Numbered from the stretch's first letter, positions 26,412 to 36,251 are shown. The stretch: DNA of 64,000 nt from Pedobacter ginsenosidimutans (GCF_001442625.1 NZ_LMZQ01000001.1:558001-622000), one strand, 5' to 3'. Notes: a model not told the origin generated them from the letters alone. Program-made: numbers and translations.

Positions 26412-28037
26412 TTAGAAAATATACTTCGTACTTAAGAAGTTCGAATCGTCTCCTTTAACAATTTCGTTCAATAACTTTTTATTATCGTCAGTAAATTTGG
26501 TTGCTACCAACGAACGGATCGAGAACGAACGCAATGCATCCACTACAGAAAGCGTTCCTTCAGCACTGTCTTTACGACCAGTAAAAGGGAAAGCGTCTGG
26601 ACCTCGCTGACATTGGCAGTTGATATTTACACGACTTACCTGGTTAACCAAAGGATCGATCAATGAAGAAATTACCGCAGCGTTATTACTAAAAATACTC
26701 ACCTGCTGGCCGTGTGGCGAACCAATTAAATATTCGATAGGTTCTTCCAGATCATCAAACGGAACAACAGGAACAATCGGACCAAACTGCTCTTCGCGGT
26801 ATAGTTTCATATTGCTGTTTACCGGGTACATAATGGCTGGATAAACGAAAGTTTCTAAGGTTTGTCCACCATTTTTATTGATCACTTTAGCGCCATGCGA
26901 AACTGCATCATCAATACATTCTTTTAAGTACTCAGGCTTGTTCAGCTCGGGCAGCGGTGTAAGGTTTACGCCTTTCTCCCATGGCATACCAAATTTCAGT
27001 TTCTCTACTTCGGCAGATAAACGTTTTAAAAACTCCTGTGCTAAACTGCGGTGAACATAAACGATTTTGATCGCAGTACAACGCTGTCCGTTAAAAGAAA
27101 GCGAACCTAAAACAGTTTCAGAAACCGCTAAATCCAGATTGGCATCTTTAGTAATGATTGCAGCATTTTTAGCATCCAGACCTAAAATTGCTCTTAAACG
27201 GTTTACTTTAGGGTGCAGTTTTTTCAGTTCGTTCGCTACTTTACTCGATCCTATTAAAGTAAGTACATTAATTTTTCCCGATTTCATTAATCCAGGCACA
27301 ATGGTATTACCGCGGCCATAAATGGTATTTACAACACCTTTAGGGAAGCTGGAACGGAAAGCTTCCAATAAAGGATAGTGCAATAAAGTTCCATGTTTAG
27401 GTGGTTTGAATAAAAGCGTATTGCCCATAATCAAAGCCGGGATAAGCGTAGTAAAAGTCTCGTTTAACGGATAGTTGAACGGCCCCATACAAAGAACCAC
27501 ACCCAGCGGAGAACGGCGAACCTGAGCAACAATTCCCTGCTCGATTTCAAAACGTGATGATTGCCTGTCGATATCTTTTAGTGCATCGATGGTGGCATAA
27601 ATATACTCAACCGTACGGTCGAATTCTTTAACCGAATCGGCATAAGATTTTCCAATTTCCCACATAATCAATTTCGCAACAATTTCTTTTTGCTCAATCA
27701 TTTTATGAGTGAAGTTTTCTACACAGCTAATCCGATCAGCAACGCTCATGGTTGGCCATTGTCCACGTCCGTTATCATAAGCCGCTACAGCTGCATCTAA
27801 AGCTTCTGTCGACTCTTTTTCTGTACAAACAGGGAAACTGCCAATACGCTTTCGTTTTAAGCCTTCGGGGGTTTTTACGCATACCGGAGAAAACACTTCA
27901 TTAAATGGTCCATTCCATGGTTTCATCTCTCCATTTGAAAGAAACTCTTTTTGATTGATTTCTTCCTTGAGCCTAAATTCATCTGGAATCTGGCTCTCTT
28001 CAACGAAAATACTTTCGAGGTTTAGCGATGTACTCAA
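26412..28037 (-). CDS. GapN-like aldehyde dehydrogenase with altered catalytic Glu site
   Basis: 541 aa, related to NADP-dependent non-phosphorylating glyceraldehyde-3-phosphate dehydrogenases. The nucleophile is Cys320 in NGQRCTAIK, and the cofactor-binding Glu in REEQFGPI is present. At the position of the general-base Glu (34 residues before Cys320) the sequence is GLDAKN with Gly286 instead of the usual ELGGK, so the normal Glu is missing. The N-terminal extension (residues 1-60) is longer than in many ALDHs. It stands just past the exuT-eda-kdgK operon on the same strand, separated by a terminator. Oxidation of the glyceraldehyde 3-phosphate made by Eda is a tempting role but unproven. 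Confidence 0.82.
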   Translation of the reverse strand: MSTSLNLESIFVEESQIPDEFRLKEEINQKEFLSNGEMKPWNGPFNEVFSPVCVKTPEGLKRKRIGSFPVCTEKESTEALDAAVAAYDNGRGQWPTMSVADRISCVENFTHKMIEQKEIVAKLIMWEIGKSYADSVKEFDRTVEYIYATIDALKDIDRQSSRFEIEQGIVAQVRRSPLGVVLCMGPFNYPLNETFTTLIPALIMGNTLLFKPPKHGTLLHYPLLEAFRSSFPKGVVNTIYGRGNTIVPGLMKSGKINVLTLIGSSKVANELKKLHPKVNRLRAILGLDAKNAAIITKDANLDLAVSETVLGSLSFNGQRCTAIKIVYVHRSLAQEFLKRLSAEVEKLKFGMPWEKGVNLTPLPELNKPEYLKECIDDAVSHGAKVINKNGGQTLETFVYPAIMYPVNSNMKLYREEQFGPIVPVVPFDDLEEPIEYLIGSPHGQQVSIFSNNAAVISSLIDPLVNQVSRVNINCQCQRGPDAFPFTGRKDSAEGTLSVVDALRSFSIRSLVATKFTDDNKKLLNEIVKGDDSNFLSTKYIF

Positions 28038-28102
28038 TTTGGGTTGTTGTTAGGGTTAAATTAATGTTAAGTCTATAGTTTAAGTATAGATTTATTGTTG
28101 TA

Positions 28103-28150
28103 AAAAGGCCGGGTATCAGGATTGCTTATGCTCCTTAAGCCTCGGCCTTT
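28103..28150 (-). terminator. Terminator after the hexuronate transporter gene
   Basis: On the minus strand AAAGGCCG pairs with CGGCCTTT around a 30-nt partly structured loop and is followed by T residues. It lies 3 bp after the stop of the transporter gene and separates it from the aldehyde dehydrogenase gene downstream. Confidence 0.75.
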
Positions 28151-28153
28151 AAA

Positions 28154-29593
28154 TTATTTTAGTTCGATAACTTTATATTTTGGCACTAAGGTTTTCATTA
28201 CAGTCCAGCCGATAAGGTAACATACCGCACAGATAGAGAAGATAATAAAATAACCTGCTTCTTCACCTTTAAAGCCCATAAAAACAATCTCGTTTTTGCC
28301 TGTATAATCAAACAATAAACCAGAGCCTTTATTGATAATGAAAGAACCCAGTCCACCGGCCATCCCACCAATACCTGTAATGGTAGCAATCGCCTTTTTA
28401 GGGAACATATCGCCTACGGTTGAAAATATATTTGCCGACCATGCCTGGTGAGCTGCACCTGCAATACCGATAATGATTACCGGAATCCAATAGGTAATGT
28501 GTCCGAGAGGTTGTGCAGCTAAGGCTAAAAGCGGAAAAAATGCAAAAATCAGCATCGCTCTCATTCTACCTTCATACGGGTTCATGCCTTTTTTATCAAC
28601 GAAATAGGTTGGTAACCATCCGCCGATAATTGACAGTAAGGTAATCATGTAAAGTACAAATAACGGAAGGGCACTTTGCGTAGAATCCATTCCATAAACC
28701 GATTTTAAATAGGCAGGTGTCCAGAATAAAAAGAACCACCACACCCCATCTGTCATAAATTTACCAAAAGCAAAAGCCCATGTCTGTTTATATTTAAAAC
28801 AGTCGATAAAAGAAACTTTTTCTTTAGTCTCTTCTACATAATCAGCCATTTTACGGTCGTTGATCACATCCTGCTGAATATAAGCCAACTCTTCAGGACT
28901 AACTCTTTTATGCAACTCTGGTTTGTTATATACAAACACCCATAGTCCCATCCATACAAAACCCAGTGCACCGATAATAATGAACGACATTTCCCATCCA
29001 TAAGCTTTTGCAATAAAAGGAATGGTAATCGGTGCAGCTAGTGCACCTACAGTAGCTCCTGCATTAAAAATACTGGTTGCAAATGCCCTGTCTTTTTTAG
29101 GGAAGTACTCAGCTGTAGCTTTAATCGCTGCGGGAAAATTTCCTGCCTCCCCAACAGCCAATACAAAACGGGCAAAAATAAACAGGGTTACACTTACTGA
29201 AACAATTAATCCTGTATCGTTAATACGGGCAATAACTTCTTTGGCACCCTCAAATCCTACAAACCAGTTTCCATTGATAATCCCTGCCGTAGCTATACCA
29301 CAGAAGGCATGTAAACAAGCTCCAACAGACCAAACGCCTATTGCCCATAAAAAGCCTTTTTTGGTATCTAGTTTATCAACCAAACGCCCCGCAAAAAGCA
29401 TCGATATTGCATAGAAAATAGAGAACAGGGCAGTAATATTTCCATAATCATTATTATCCCAATGAAATTCAGGTTTAATAAAATCTGTCCAGGTTAACGA
29501 AAGTACCTGCCTGTCTAAATAATTTATGGTCGTAGCTAGAAATAACAGCAAACATATGGTCCATCTGTATTTGCTTGTTTTGGGTTGGTTCAT
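28154..29593 (-). CDS. exuT: MFS hexuronate transporter (ExuT-like, anion:cation symporter group)
   Basis: 479 aa with about 12 hydrophobic segments. The first helix carries INYLDRQVLS, a hallmark of the anion:cation symporter group, and GAGATVGALAAPI-like motifs follow (NAGATVGALAAPITIPF). It should bring D-galacturonate or D-glucuronate across the inner membrane with protons. It is the last gene of the kdgK-eda-exuT operon, 21 bp after eda, which supports the substrate. Two periplasmic/cytosolic loops are longer than in E. coli ExuT. Confidence 0.88.
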   Translation of the reverse strand: MNQPKTSKYRWTICLLLFLATTINYLDRQVLSLTWTDFIKPEFHWDNNDYGNITALFSIFYAISMLFAGRLVDKLDTKKGFLWAIGVWSVGACLHAFCGIATAGIINGNWFVGFEGAKEVIARINDTGLIVSVSVTLFIFARFVLAVGEAGNFPAAIKATAEYFPKKDRAFATSIFNAGATVGALAAPITIPFIAKAYGWEMSFIIIGALGFVWMGLWVFVYNKPELHKRVSPEELAYIQQDVINDRKMADYVEETKEKVSFIDCFKYKQTWAFAFGKFMTDGVWWFFLFWTPAYLKSVYGMDSTQSALPLFVLYMITLLSIIGGWLPTYFVDKKGMNPYEGRMRAMLIFAFFPLLALAAQPLGHITYWIPVIIIGIAGAAHQAWSANIFSTVGDMFPKKAIATITGIGGMAGGLGSFIINKGSGLLFDYTGKNEIVFMGFKGEEAGYFIIFSICAVCYLIGWTVMKTLVPKYKVIELK

Positions 29594-29614
29594 TTGGTTA
29601 GGTGTGTTAAATTT

Positions 29615-30277
29615 TTATTTGCTCTTCTGAATTAAGTCAAGCGCTAATTTTGTATTGTCGAATAACTCCTCATAGAGACCTTTACTCATCACGTCTTTAC
29701 TGATTAATTTGCTGCCCATGCCTACGGCACAAACGCCTGATTTAAACCAGGTTTTTAGGTTGTCGGCATTAATTTCTACACCACCAGTTGGCATAAACAG
29801 CTGTCCAGCGAAAAGGTCTTTAATTGATGAAATAAATTCAGGGCCTAAAATATTGGCAGGGAAAATTTTGATCAGCATCGCTTTGTGTTCTTGCGCAACA
29901 CTGATTTCGGTCGGCGTCATACAACCTGGAATCCAAAGCATACCAATTTTGTTTGCAATTTCGGCAACTGCCGGATTTACGATCGGTGCCACAATAAAAT
30001 CTGTTCCGGCTTCGATAAATGCATTTGCATCGGCAGGCGTTTTAATAGTTCCAATACCCAAATAAAGATCTGGCATCTCTGCATCACGGATTTCTTTCAA
30101 CTTTTTAAAGTTCGGCAAGGCCGATTTGCCTCGGTTGGTATATTCGAAAACACGAACACCGGCTTTATACAAAGTACGTAATATTTCTACGCTACCCGAT
30201 TCGCTATCCTGGTAAAAAAGGGGTAACATGCCCTGCTCTAAAATGGCATCTAAAATTTTGTGCTTGTTGCTAATCAT
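29615..30277 (-). CDS. eda: 2-dehydro-3-deoxy-phosphogluconate aldolase (KDPG/KHG aldolase)
   Basis: 220 aa class I aldolase. Schiff-base Lys137 is in MLIKIFPAN and the general acid/base Glu45 in VFEYTNRG, both as in Eda. It splits 2-keto-3-deoxy-6-phosphogluconate into pyruvate and glyceraldehyde 3-phosphate, the last step of the hexuronate route. Its start overlaps the end of kdgK by 8 bp, implying translational coupling. Cytosolic. Confidence 0.93.
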   Translation of the reverse strand: MISNKHKILDAILEQGMLPLFYQDSESGSVEILRTLYKAGVRVFEYTNRGKSALPNFKKLKEIRDAEMPDLYLGIGTIKTPADANAFIEAGTDFIVAPIVNPAVAEIANKIGMLWIPGCMTPTEISVAQEHKAMLIKIFPANILGPEFISSIKDLFAGQLFMPTGGVEINADNLKTWFKSGVCAVGMGSKLISKDVMSKGLYEELFDNTKLALDLIQKSK

Positions 30278-31325
30278 TGCGTATTATTCTTTTTTCTATA
30301 TCGGCTACGGTACTGGTTGTAGCATCGCTTGGAATGTATAATTTATCGTATGCTGCTGCGGTGGCAAAATTCAAGGTTTCTTTGGCTGACAACTGGTTGT
30401 AAAAGCCATAAATTAGGCCAGCCATAAAACAATCGCCACTACCCACCTTATCTAAAATTTCTTCAGAAACATATTCTTCAGAAACTGTTAATTCATCGGC
30501 AGTATAAATGGCAGTATAATACCTGATACCTTTACCATGATCGAACCTGAAAGTATTTGCAACCACCTTGCAAGACGGAAACAAACTTAATATTTCTTTA
30601 GAAGTATCTGTTGCCTGTTGCAGTAACGTTTCCTTTGCATAACCCTCAGTTGGTGTTAAATCCTCGTGAAGTGCAGTACCCAACATTTTATTGGCGGCCC
30701 ACACATTGCCCATAATCAGGGTGCAATATTGAGCCAATTCGGGTAACACATCAATCGGATCTTTACCATATTTCCATAGCTTGGCGCGATAGTTTAAATC
30801 GAGCGAAATGGTAATATTTTTTGCACTTGCCGCTTTTAAAGCCTCTAAGCAAACATCGGCAATAGATTGATTTATTGCTGGGCATATGGCGCTAAAATGA
30901 AACCAGCTCACGCCATCGAAAACTTCATCCCAGTTTATCTGTCCAACCTTTAAATCGGCATAGGCCGAATTAGCCCTATCGTAAATTACGCCTGCATTTT
31001 TAAGGTCTTTCCCTTTCGGAAGATAGTATAAACCCAAACGTTCGCCATGATAAACCATTGGTGTAGTATCAATTTTCCTTGCATCAAGATAATCTACAAT
31101 CTCTCTGGTTACCGAATTATCAGGCACAGCCGATAAGTAAGTTGAAGGAACATTCCAAAGTGCCAGTGCCGTTGCTACATTCAGCTCTGCGCCGCCTACA
31201 TAAAATGGTAGTTTATTTTCTTTTAACCACTGGCCGTCCATATCGGGACAGATGCGCAAAAGTATTTCACCAAAGCTTAAAACTTTTTCTCCTTTTTTTG
31301 ATGAAGCGAATATTTGGGTGCTCAT
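30270..31325 (-). CDS. kdgK: 2-dehydro-3-deoxygluconate kinase (PfkB family)
   Basis: 351 aa ribokinase-fold sugar kinase. The N-terminal FGEILLR and GGAELNVATALA segments form the sugar pocket, and the C-terminal ATP/anion-hole motif is KVGSGDCFMAG with catalytic Asp298. It phosphorylates 2-keto-3-deoxygluconate from UxaA to the substrate of Eda. First gene of kdgK-eda-exuT. A weak match to the LacI-type motif (GGAAAACGATTGAA, 31382-31395) lies 57 bp upstream of the start. Confidence 0.9.
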   Translation of the reverse strand: MSTQIFASSKKGEKVLSFGEILLRICPDMDGQWLKENKLPFYVGGAELNVATALALWNVPSTYLSAVPDNSVTREIVDYLDARKIDTTPMVYHGERLGLYYLPKGKDLKNAGVIYDRANSAYADLKVGQINWDEVFDGVSWFHFSAICPAINQSIADVCLEALKAASAKNITISLDLNYRAKLWKYGKDPIDVLPELAQYCTLIMGNVWAANKMLGTALHEDLTPTEGYAKETLLQQATDTSKEILSLFPSCKVVANTFRFDHGKGIRYYTAIYTADELTVSEEYVSEEILDKVGSGDCFMAGLIYGFYNQLSAKETLNFATAAAYDKLYIPSDATTSTVADIEKRIIRND

Positions 31326-31381
31326 TTTTGTATCTAATCGGCGTATTTCATGCTGTTTTCTACAACGGTATGAAAATGGAA

Positions 31382-31395
31382 GGAAAACGATTGAA
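31382..31395. promoter_or_regulatory. Weak LacI-operator-like site before kdgK
   Basis: GGAAAACGATTGAA matches the site at 42289-42302 in 10 of 14 positions, including the AACGATTG core. Its distance to the kdgK start (57 bp) would fit an operator, but the match is partial. Confidence 0.3.
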
Positions 31396-31439
31396 ATGAT
31401 TTGATTCCAACGAAATACCTCTTTAAAGCCCTATTTTAG

Positions 31440-32840
31440 TTAAAATTTAAAGTAATTTTTTGCGTTAAAGTACGAAATATCCTGAACAATTTTGCCAACC
31501 CACTCCAAGTCGTTTGGCAATTCGCCGTTCTCGATGTCTTCTCCAAACAGGTTGCAAACAATTCGCCTGAAATATTCGTGGCGCGGAAAAGAAAGAAAAC
31601 TGCGCGAATCGGTAAGCATACCCACCAAACGGCTTAGCAGCCCCATGTTTGATAATGCATTTAATTGTTTGATCATGCCATCTTTCTGATCTAAAAACCA
31701 CCATGCCGAGCCGAATTGTACTTTACCCGCAACCGAACCATCGTTAAAATTTCCGATCATGGTTGCAATTAATTCATTATCGGCTGGGTTAAGGTTGTAG
31801 ATAATGGTTTTTGCCAGTTTATCCTGATTATCTAAACGGTTTAAGAATTTAGAAAGCATTCTGGCCTGGCTAAAATCGCCGATTGAATCCCACCCAGTAT
31901 CGGGGCCTAACTGTCTTAACATCCGGGCATTGTTGTTACGCAATGCACCCAGGTGATATTGCTGTACCCAACCTTTTTCATGATCCCACTCTGCAAAATA
32001 AATCAGCATAGCCGATTTAAATTTCAGGTTTTCCTCGTAAGAAATATGTTGTTTACTGCGGATTTTATCAAAAATTGATGCGATTTCTGCTTCTGTATAA
32101 TCTTCTGCGTAAATCTGTTCTAAACCATGATCAGAAACTGAACATCCATTTGCCGCAAAGTAATCGTGACGGCTTTTTAAAGCATCGATATAATCCTGAA
32201 AGCTACTGATTGTTTTATCTACAACGCTTTCTAATTTGCCGATATACTCGTTTAAACCTTCAATATCGTCACCATTCATCGCTTTATCCGGGCGGAAAGC
32301 TGGTAACATTTTAAGGTTTGCGCCCTCTCTCGCCAATTGCTGGTGGAAGTTTAAACTATCCAAAGGGTCATCCGTAGTACAAACAGCTTCCACATTCATT
32401 TTAGCTAACAAACCGCGTACGGAGTACTCAGGTGTTTGCAGTTTGGCAGAACATTCATCGAAAATTTTCTGCGCCGTTTTGCCAGAAAGTAAATCAGTTA
32501 TACCAAAATAGCGTTGAAGTTCCAGATGTGTCCAGTGGTATAAAGGATTACGTAAAGTATAAGGAACAGTTTCTGCCCATTTCTCAAATTTTTCATAATC
32601 TGATCCGATACCGGTAATGTATTTTTCATCAACACCGTTGGCACGCATAGCTCTCCATTTGTAATGATCGCCCGCAAGCCAAACCTGGCTGATGTTTGCA
32701 AACTGAGTGTTATTGGCAATCTGCTCTGGAATAAGGTGATTATGGTAGTCGATAATCGGCAATGATTTTGCAAAATTGTGATAAAGCTTTTCAGCAGTTT
32801 TGCTTTGCAAAAGAAAATTTTCGTCTAAAAAAGGTTTCAT
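31440..32840 (-). CDS. uxaC: Uronate isomerase (glucuronate/galacturonate isomerase)
   Basis: 466 aa amidohydrolase-superfamily enzyme. The metal motif H33-N-H35 is in IDYHNHLIPEQ and the family segments WWFLDQKDGM and GMLTDSRSF occur near the C-terminus. It isomerises D-galacturonate to D-tagaturonate (and glucuronate to fructuronate), the first cytosolic step. It is 114 bp upstream of kdgK on the same strand and 197 bp downstream of uxaA, the latter gap holding a paired-hairpin repeat. Confidence 0.95.
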   Translation of the reverse strand: MKPFLDENFLLQSKTAEKLYHNFAKSLPIIDYHNHLIPEQIANNTQFANISQVWLAGDHYKWRAMRANGVDEKYITGIGSDYEKFEKWAETVPYTLRNPLYHWTHLELQRYFGITDLLSGKTAQKIFDECSAKLQTPEYSVRGLLAKMNVEAVCTTDDPLDSLNFHQQLAREGANLKMLPAFRPDKAMNGDDIEGLNEYIGKLESVVDKTISSFQDYIDALKSRHDYFAANGCSVSDHGLEQIYAEDYTEAEIASIFDKIRSKQHISYEENLKFKSAMLIYFAEWDHEKGWVQQYHLGALRNNNARMLRQLGPDTGWDSIGDFSQARMLSKFLNRLDNQDKLAKTIIYNLNPADNELIATMIGNFNDGSVAGKVQFGSAWWFLDQKDGMIKQLNALSNMGLLSRLVGMLTDSRSFLSFPRHEYFRRIVCNLFGEDIENGELPNDLEWVGKIVQDISYFNAKNYFKF

Positions 32841-32933
32841 GCTATGTGATTTGAGACATTAGATAATGGATTTGAGATGATCTAAACGTCCTTCTATTAA
32901 TTTTTTATTTATATAATAATATTTGTCCCGTCC

Positions 32934-33005
32934 CCGGTCTGTGTCCCCACAGACCGGAACTCAATTTATGCTTTACTCGCTTGGTGGTCTGTGGGGACAC
33001 AGATC
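32934..33005. repeat. Paired inverted hairpins of the GGTCTGTG family
   Basis: First hairpin 32934-32957: CCGGTCTGTG-TCCC-CACAGACCGG, a perfect 10-bp stem. Second hairpin 32986-33005: GGTCTGTG-GGGA-CACAGATC. The loops are TCCC and GGGA, that is, the two hairpins are in inverted orientation, the layout of a REPIN. It lies between uxaA and uxaC. Related single hairpins: 14313-14332 and 37333-37356. Confidence 0.7.
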
Positions 33006-33037
33006 ACGGCGAAAGACTTGGGACTTATGACTCACGA

Positions 33038-34684
33038 CTAAAGGCTCACCCCTCGTTTCCATGGAATAAAATCATCCTGATTAAGCAATACGGCTTTAGG
33101 TATTACCTCGCCACTGGCGGCTTTAATGCAATATTCCAAAATGTCTTCTCCCATTTGTTCGATGGTTTTTTCACCTTCGATCACAGGTCCGCAGTTGATA
33201 TCGATGATATCGCCCATGCGTTTGGTTAATGCATTATTGGTTGAAACTTTGATGGTCGGACAAACCGGGTTTCCGGTAGGTGTGCCTAAACCTGTGGTAA
33301 ACAAAATTAAGGTTGCACCAGATGCTGCCTTTCCTGTAGTGGCCTCAACGTCGTTTCCTGGTGTGCAAACCAGGTTTAATCCTGGTTTTGTAGCAGGCTC
33401 GGTATAATCCAAAACATCTTCCACTGGCGATGTTCCGCCTTTTTTGGCTGCACCAGTACTCTTAATCGCATCGGTAATTAAACCATCTTTTATATTTCCA
33501 GGCGATGGATTCATGAAAAATCCAGAGCCTACATTTTCTGCAGATTGATTGTAAGCGGTCATCAATTGAATGAATTTACGCGCAGCGGTTTCGTCTTTGG
33601 TACGGTCGATTAACTGTTGTTCTGCGCCGCAAAGCTCAGGGAACTCGGCAAGAAGTACAGTACCGCCCAAAGCCACCAATAAATCAGATGTATAACCTAC
33701 TGCCGGATTAGCACTGATGCCGCTAAAACCATCGCTACCACCACATTTAACACCTAAAACCAGTTTGCTTAAAGGAGCAGGCTGACGTTCGATTTTATTG
33801 ATTTCGGTTAAGCCGATAAAGGTTTTTCTGATGGCTTCTTTCACCAATTGTTCTTCACTTTGCGATTGTTGCTGTTCAAAAACGAATAAAGGTTTATCGA
33901 AATTCGGACTGCGATGTTTTAAATCGTCCATAAAATCTTTAACCTGTAAGTTCTGGCAGCCTAAACTTAATACGGTTACACCGGCAACGTTGGGATGATC
34001 GGCATACGCGGCCAATAATTTGCTCAGCACTGCTGCATCCTGACGGGTACCGCCACAGCCACCCTGATGGTTTAAGAATTTAATACCATCAACATTTTTA
34101 AAAACGCGGTTAGCCGTTGGATTTGCCAGTCCGATAGAACTTGGGTCGGCTTCTGCTAAAATTTCACCATTTTTATAAGCCTCAACCAGTTGGTGGGCAT
34201 AAGATTTGTATTTATCGGTTACGGCATAGCCTAATTCATTGTGCAAAGCCTCACGGATCACATCCAGGTTGCGGTTTTCGCAGAAAACGGTCGGAATAAA
34301 CAACCAATAATTTGCAGTTCCCACACGGCCATCACTACGGATATAACCGTTAAAGGTTCTGCCTTCAAATTTAGAAACATCAGGGGCATGCCATTCATAA
34401 TGGTACGGGCGGAACTCATAAGGATCTGATGCATGTTTAGTATTTTCAGTATCCATTAAGCCGCCTTTTAGGATGAAATGCTGCGCTTTCCCCACCAGCA
34501 CGCCATACATAATGATGTGATCACCTGCATTCATATCCTGCATAAAAAACTTATGCTTTGCCTGGATATCATCCTGTAAAATATATTCCTGCCCATCGTA
34601 AATAACGGTTTCGCCTTTTGCCAGGTTTTGCAGGGCAACAAGCACATTATCATTAGGATGGATTTTTAAAATTCTAGTAACCAT
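33038..34684 (-). CDS. uxaA: Altronate dehydratase
   Basis: 548 aa: an N-terminal SAF domain (about 1-95, MVTRILKIHPNDNVLVAL) and a C-terminal dehydratase domain with GGCGGTRQDA and CGGSDGFSGISANP. It converts D-altronate into 2-keto-3-deoxygluconate using iron. Full-length fused form. Its start is 1 bp after the stop of uxaB, so uxaB-uxaA is a tight transcriptional unit. Cytosolic. Confidence 0.95.
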   Translation of the reverse strand: MVTRILKIHPNDNVLVALQNLAKGETVIYDGQEYILQDDIQAKHKFFMQDMNAGDHIIMYGVLVGKAQHFILKGGLMDTENTKHASDPYEFRPYHYEWHAPDVSKFEGRTFNGYIRSDGRVGTANYWLFIPTVFCENRNLDVIREALHNELGYAVTDKYKSYAHQLVEAYKNGEILAEADPSSIGLANPTANRVFKNVDGIKFLNHQGGCGGTRQDAAVLSKLLAAYADHPNVAGVTVLSLGCQNLQVKDFMDDLKHRSPNFDKPLFVFEQQQSQSEEQLVKEAIRKTFIGLTEINKIERQPAPLSKLVLGVKCGGSDGFSGISANPAVGYTSDLLVALGGTVLLAEFPELCGAEQQLIDRTKDETAARKFIQLMTAYNQSAENVGSGFFMNPSPGNIKDGLITDAIKSTGAAKKGGTSPVEDVLDYTEPATKPGLNLVCTPGNDVEATTGKAASGATLILFTTGLGTPTGNPVCPTIKVSTNNALTKRMGDIIDINCGPVIEGEKTIEQMGEDILEYCIKAASGEVIPKAVLLNQDDFIPWKRGVSL

Positions 34685-34685
34685 T

Positions 34686-36197
34686 TTAAATTGTTCTTTC
34701 TGAATGCAAGTTACTTAAAGTTTCTTTTGCACCCTTATTCTGTAATAAATCAACGTAAGATTTTACGGCCGCGTTAAAGCCGGGATAGTTATTCAGGTTT
34801 TTATCCCAAAGACGTCTGTCGCCAAGGGTATTATCTACAACCGTTTCAGGGTTTTTCCAGTATTCGTATAAAATTTCTGCAAATTCATCCTGTATCGGAT
34901 AGGTTTTTCCATTCGTGCTGGCCGTGTAAGTATCACCATCTTTATTCACATTCATGAAAAGGATATAAGCTGCCACACCTAAAGCGGTAAGTTGAGGAAC
35001 TTCATTCTTTAAAGCGTAATACCTTCTGATTAACGGCATGTTACGCATCTGCATTTTTGAGGTGAAGTTTAGCGTGATGGCCTGCCACTGGTGCTCTAAG
35101 GATGGATTGCTAAAACGGTCAATTACGCTTTCTGCAAAGGCAATCGCTTCATCATAGGTAATATCTTCGTTTACCACAACAGGCGCAATTTCATCTTTCA
35201 TCAGTTTTAACACATGGGCTGAGAAATCTTCATTCGCCATAGCTTCTTTTACAGTATTAAAGCCCGCTAAAATGGCCAATCCGCAGCTGATGGTGTGCGT
35301 ACCATTAAGTAAACGAAGTTTTAGTTCTTTAAATTTATCGATCGATGGAACAATAAAAACCCCTTTATCGGCCGTTTCAAAGGATAAAATCTCCTTCACT
35401 TTTTCACTTGACGATTCGATTGCCCAAAGTCTGAAGGGTTCGGCCATAATCATGAGCTCATCTTCGTAACCCAGTTCACTTTCAATCGTTTTTTGCTCTG
35501 CCTCGGGAAGTTTTCCCGGAACAATCCTATCAACCAGAGTTTTGCAGAAATGATTGGCCGTTTTTAACCAGTTTTCGAAATCCCAGCCCAATTTGTTCTG
35601 GATAGCCAGATCCAATAAAATTTCTTTCAATTTATCGGCATTGTCACTGATTAATTCCGTTGGAACAATCACCATTCCGCTTTCGGCCGAACCATTAAAA
35701 GCAGTGTATCTTTCGTGCAAAAACGCCAGTAATTTCCCTGGGTAAGATTGCGGTGGGTTATCGGTAATTTTATCTTCACTTTTAACAATTCCAACTTCCG
35801 TTGTATTCGATATTACAACCTGCATTTCTGGCTGGTGGGCGGCTTTCAAAATTTCGGCCCAATCTTGCGATGCCGATAAAACACGGCTAATAGAAGAGTT
35901 AATTGAATTTTCTTCTACATTAACACCATCTTCGATACCTTTTACACAAAGCGTATATAAATTATCCTGTTTCGAAAATGCATCTGCACCACCTTTTGAA
36001 GTAGATTTAACCACTAAAACCCGACCATTAAAAATCCCTTTCTGGTTGGCCTTATCAATAAAATAATCTGGTAAACCACGTAATAAAACACCTGTTCCAA
36101 ACTGGATTACTTTTTCTGGTAAAGCCAAAATTTCGGCACTTGGTTTGGTAACCTTGTTGCCGTTAATGTTTGCTAAATTCTCTTTGTTTAAAATCAT
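34686..36197 (-). CDS. uxaB: Tagaturonate reductase (altronate oxidoreductase), mannitol dehydrogenase family
   Basis: 503 aa from the ATG at 36197 (MILNKENLANING). A start 21 bp further up (36218) is possible but would begin inside a small GTCATT/AATGAC hairpin and adds MTEIRKA, unlike the family. The NAD-binding half starts at KVIQFGTGVLLRGLPDYFID and the family signature KLRLLNGTHT is present. It reduces D-tagaturonate to D-altronate. Coupled with uxaA immediately downstream. Confidence 0.93.
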   Translation of the reverse strand: MILNKENLANINGNKVTKPSAEILALPEKVIQFGTGVLLRGLPDYFIDKANQKGIFNGRVLVVKSTSKGGADAFSKQDNLYTLCVKGIEDGVNVEENSINSSISRVLSASQDWAEILKAAHQPEMQVVISNTTEVGIVKSEDKITDNPPQSYPGKLLAFLHERYTAFNGSAESGMVIVPTELISDNADKLKEILLDLAIQNKLGWDFENWLKTANHFCKTLVDRIVPGKLPEAEQKTIESELGYEDELMIMAEPFRLWAIESSSEKVKEILSFETADKGVFIVPSIDKFKELKLRLLNGTHTISCGLAILAGFNTVKEAMANEDFSAHVLKLMKDEIAPVVVNEDITYDEAIAFAESVIDRFSNPSLEHQWQAITLNFTSKMQMRNMPLIRRYYALKNEVPQLTALGVAAYILFMNVNKDGDTYTASTNGKTYPIQDEFAEILYEYWKNPETVVDNTLGDRRLWDKNLNNYPGFNAAVKSYVDLLQNKGAKETLSNLHSERTI

Positions 36198-36212
36198 TGC
36201 CTTTCTAATTTC

Positions 36213-36238
36213 TGTCATTGCGCGCTGCTGGTAATGAC
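36213..36238. repeat. Small GTCATT-family hairpin before uxaB
   Basis: GTCATT (36213-36218) pairs with AATGAC (36233-36238) around a GC-rich loop. The GTCAT end is shared with the larger hairpin elements at 42394, 49251 and 58988, so it is probably a remnant of that family. It is the reason for preferring the internal uxaB start. Confidence 0.35.
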
Positions 36239-36251
36239 GGGTTATAATTAT

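Noticed and set aside
36198..36218. Upstream ATG start for uxaB
   Set aside because: It falls in a small GTCATT/AATGAC hairpin; family members begin with the MILNKENL-type segment seen at the internal ATG.
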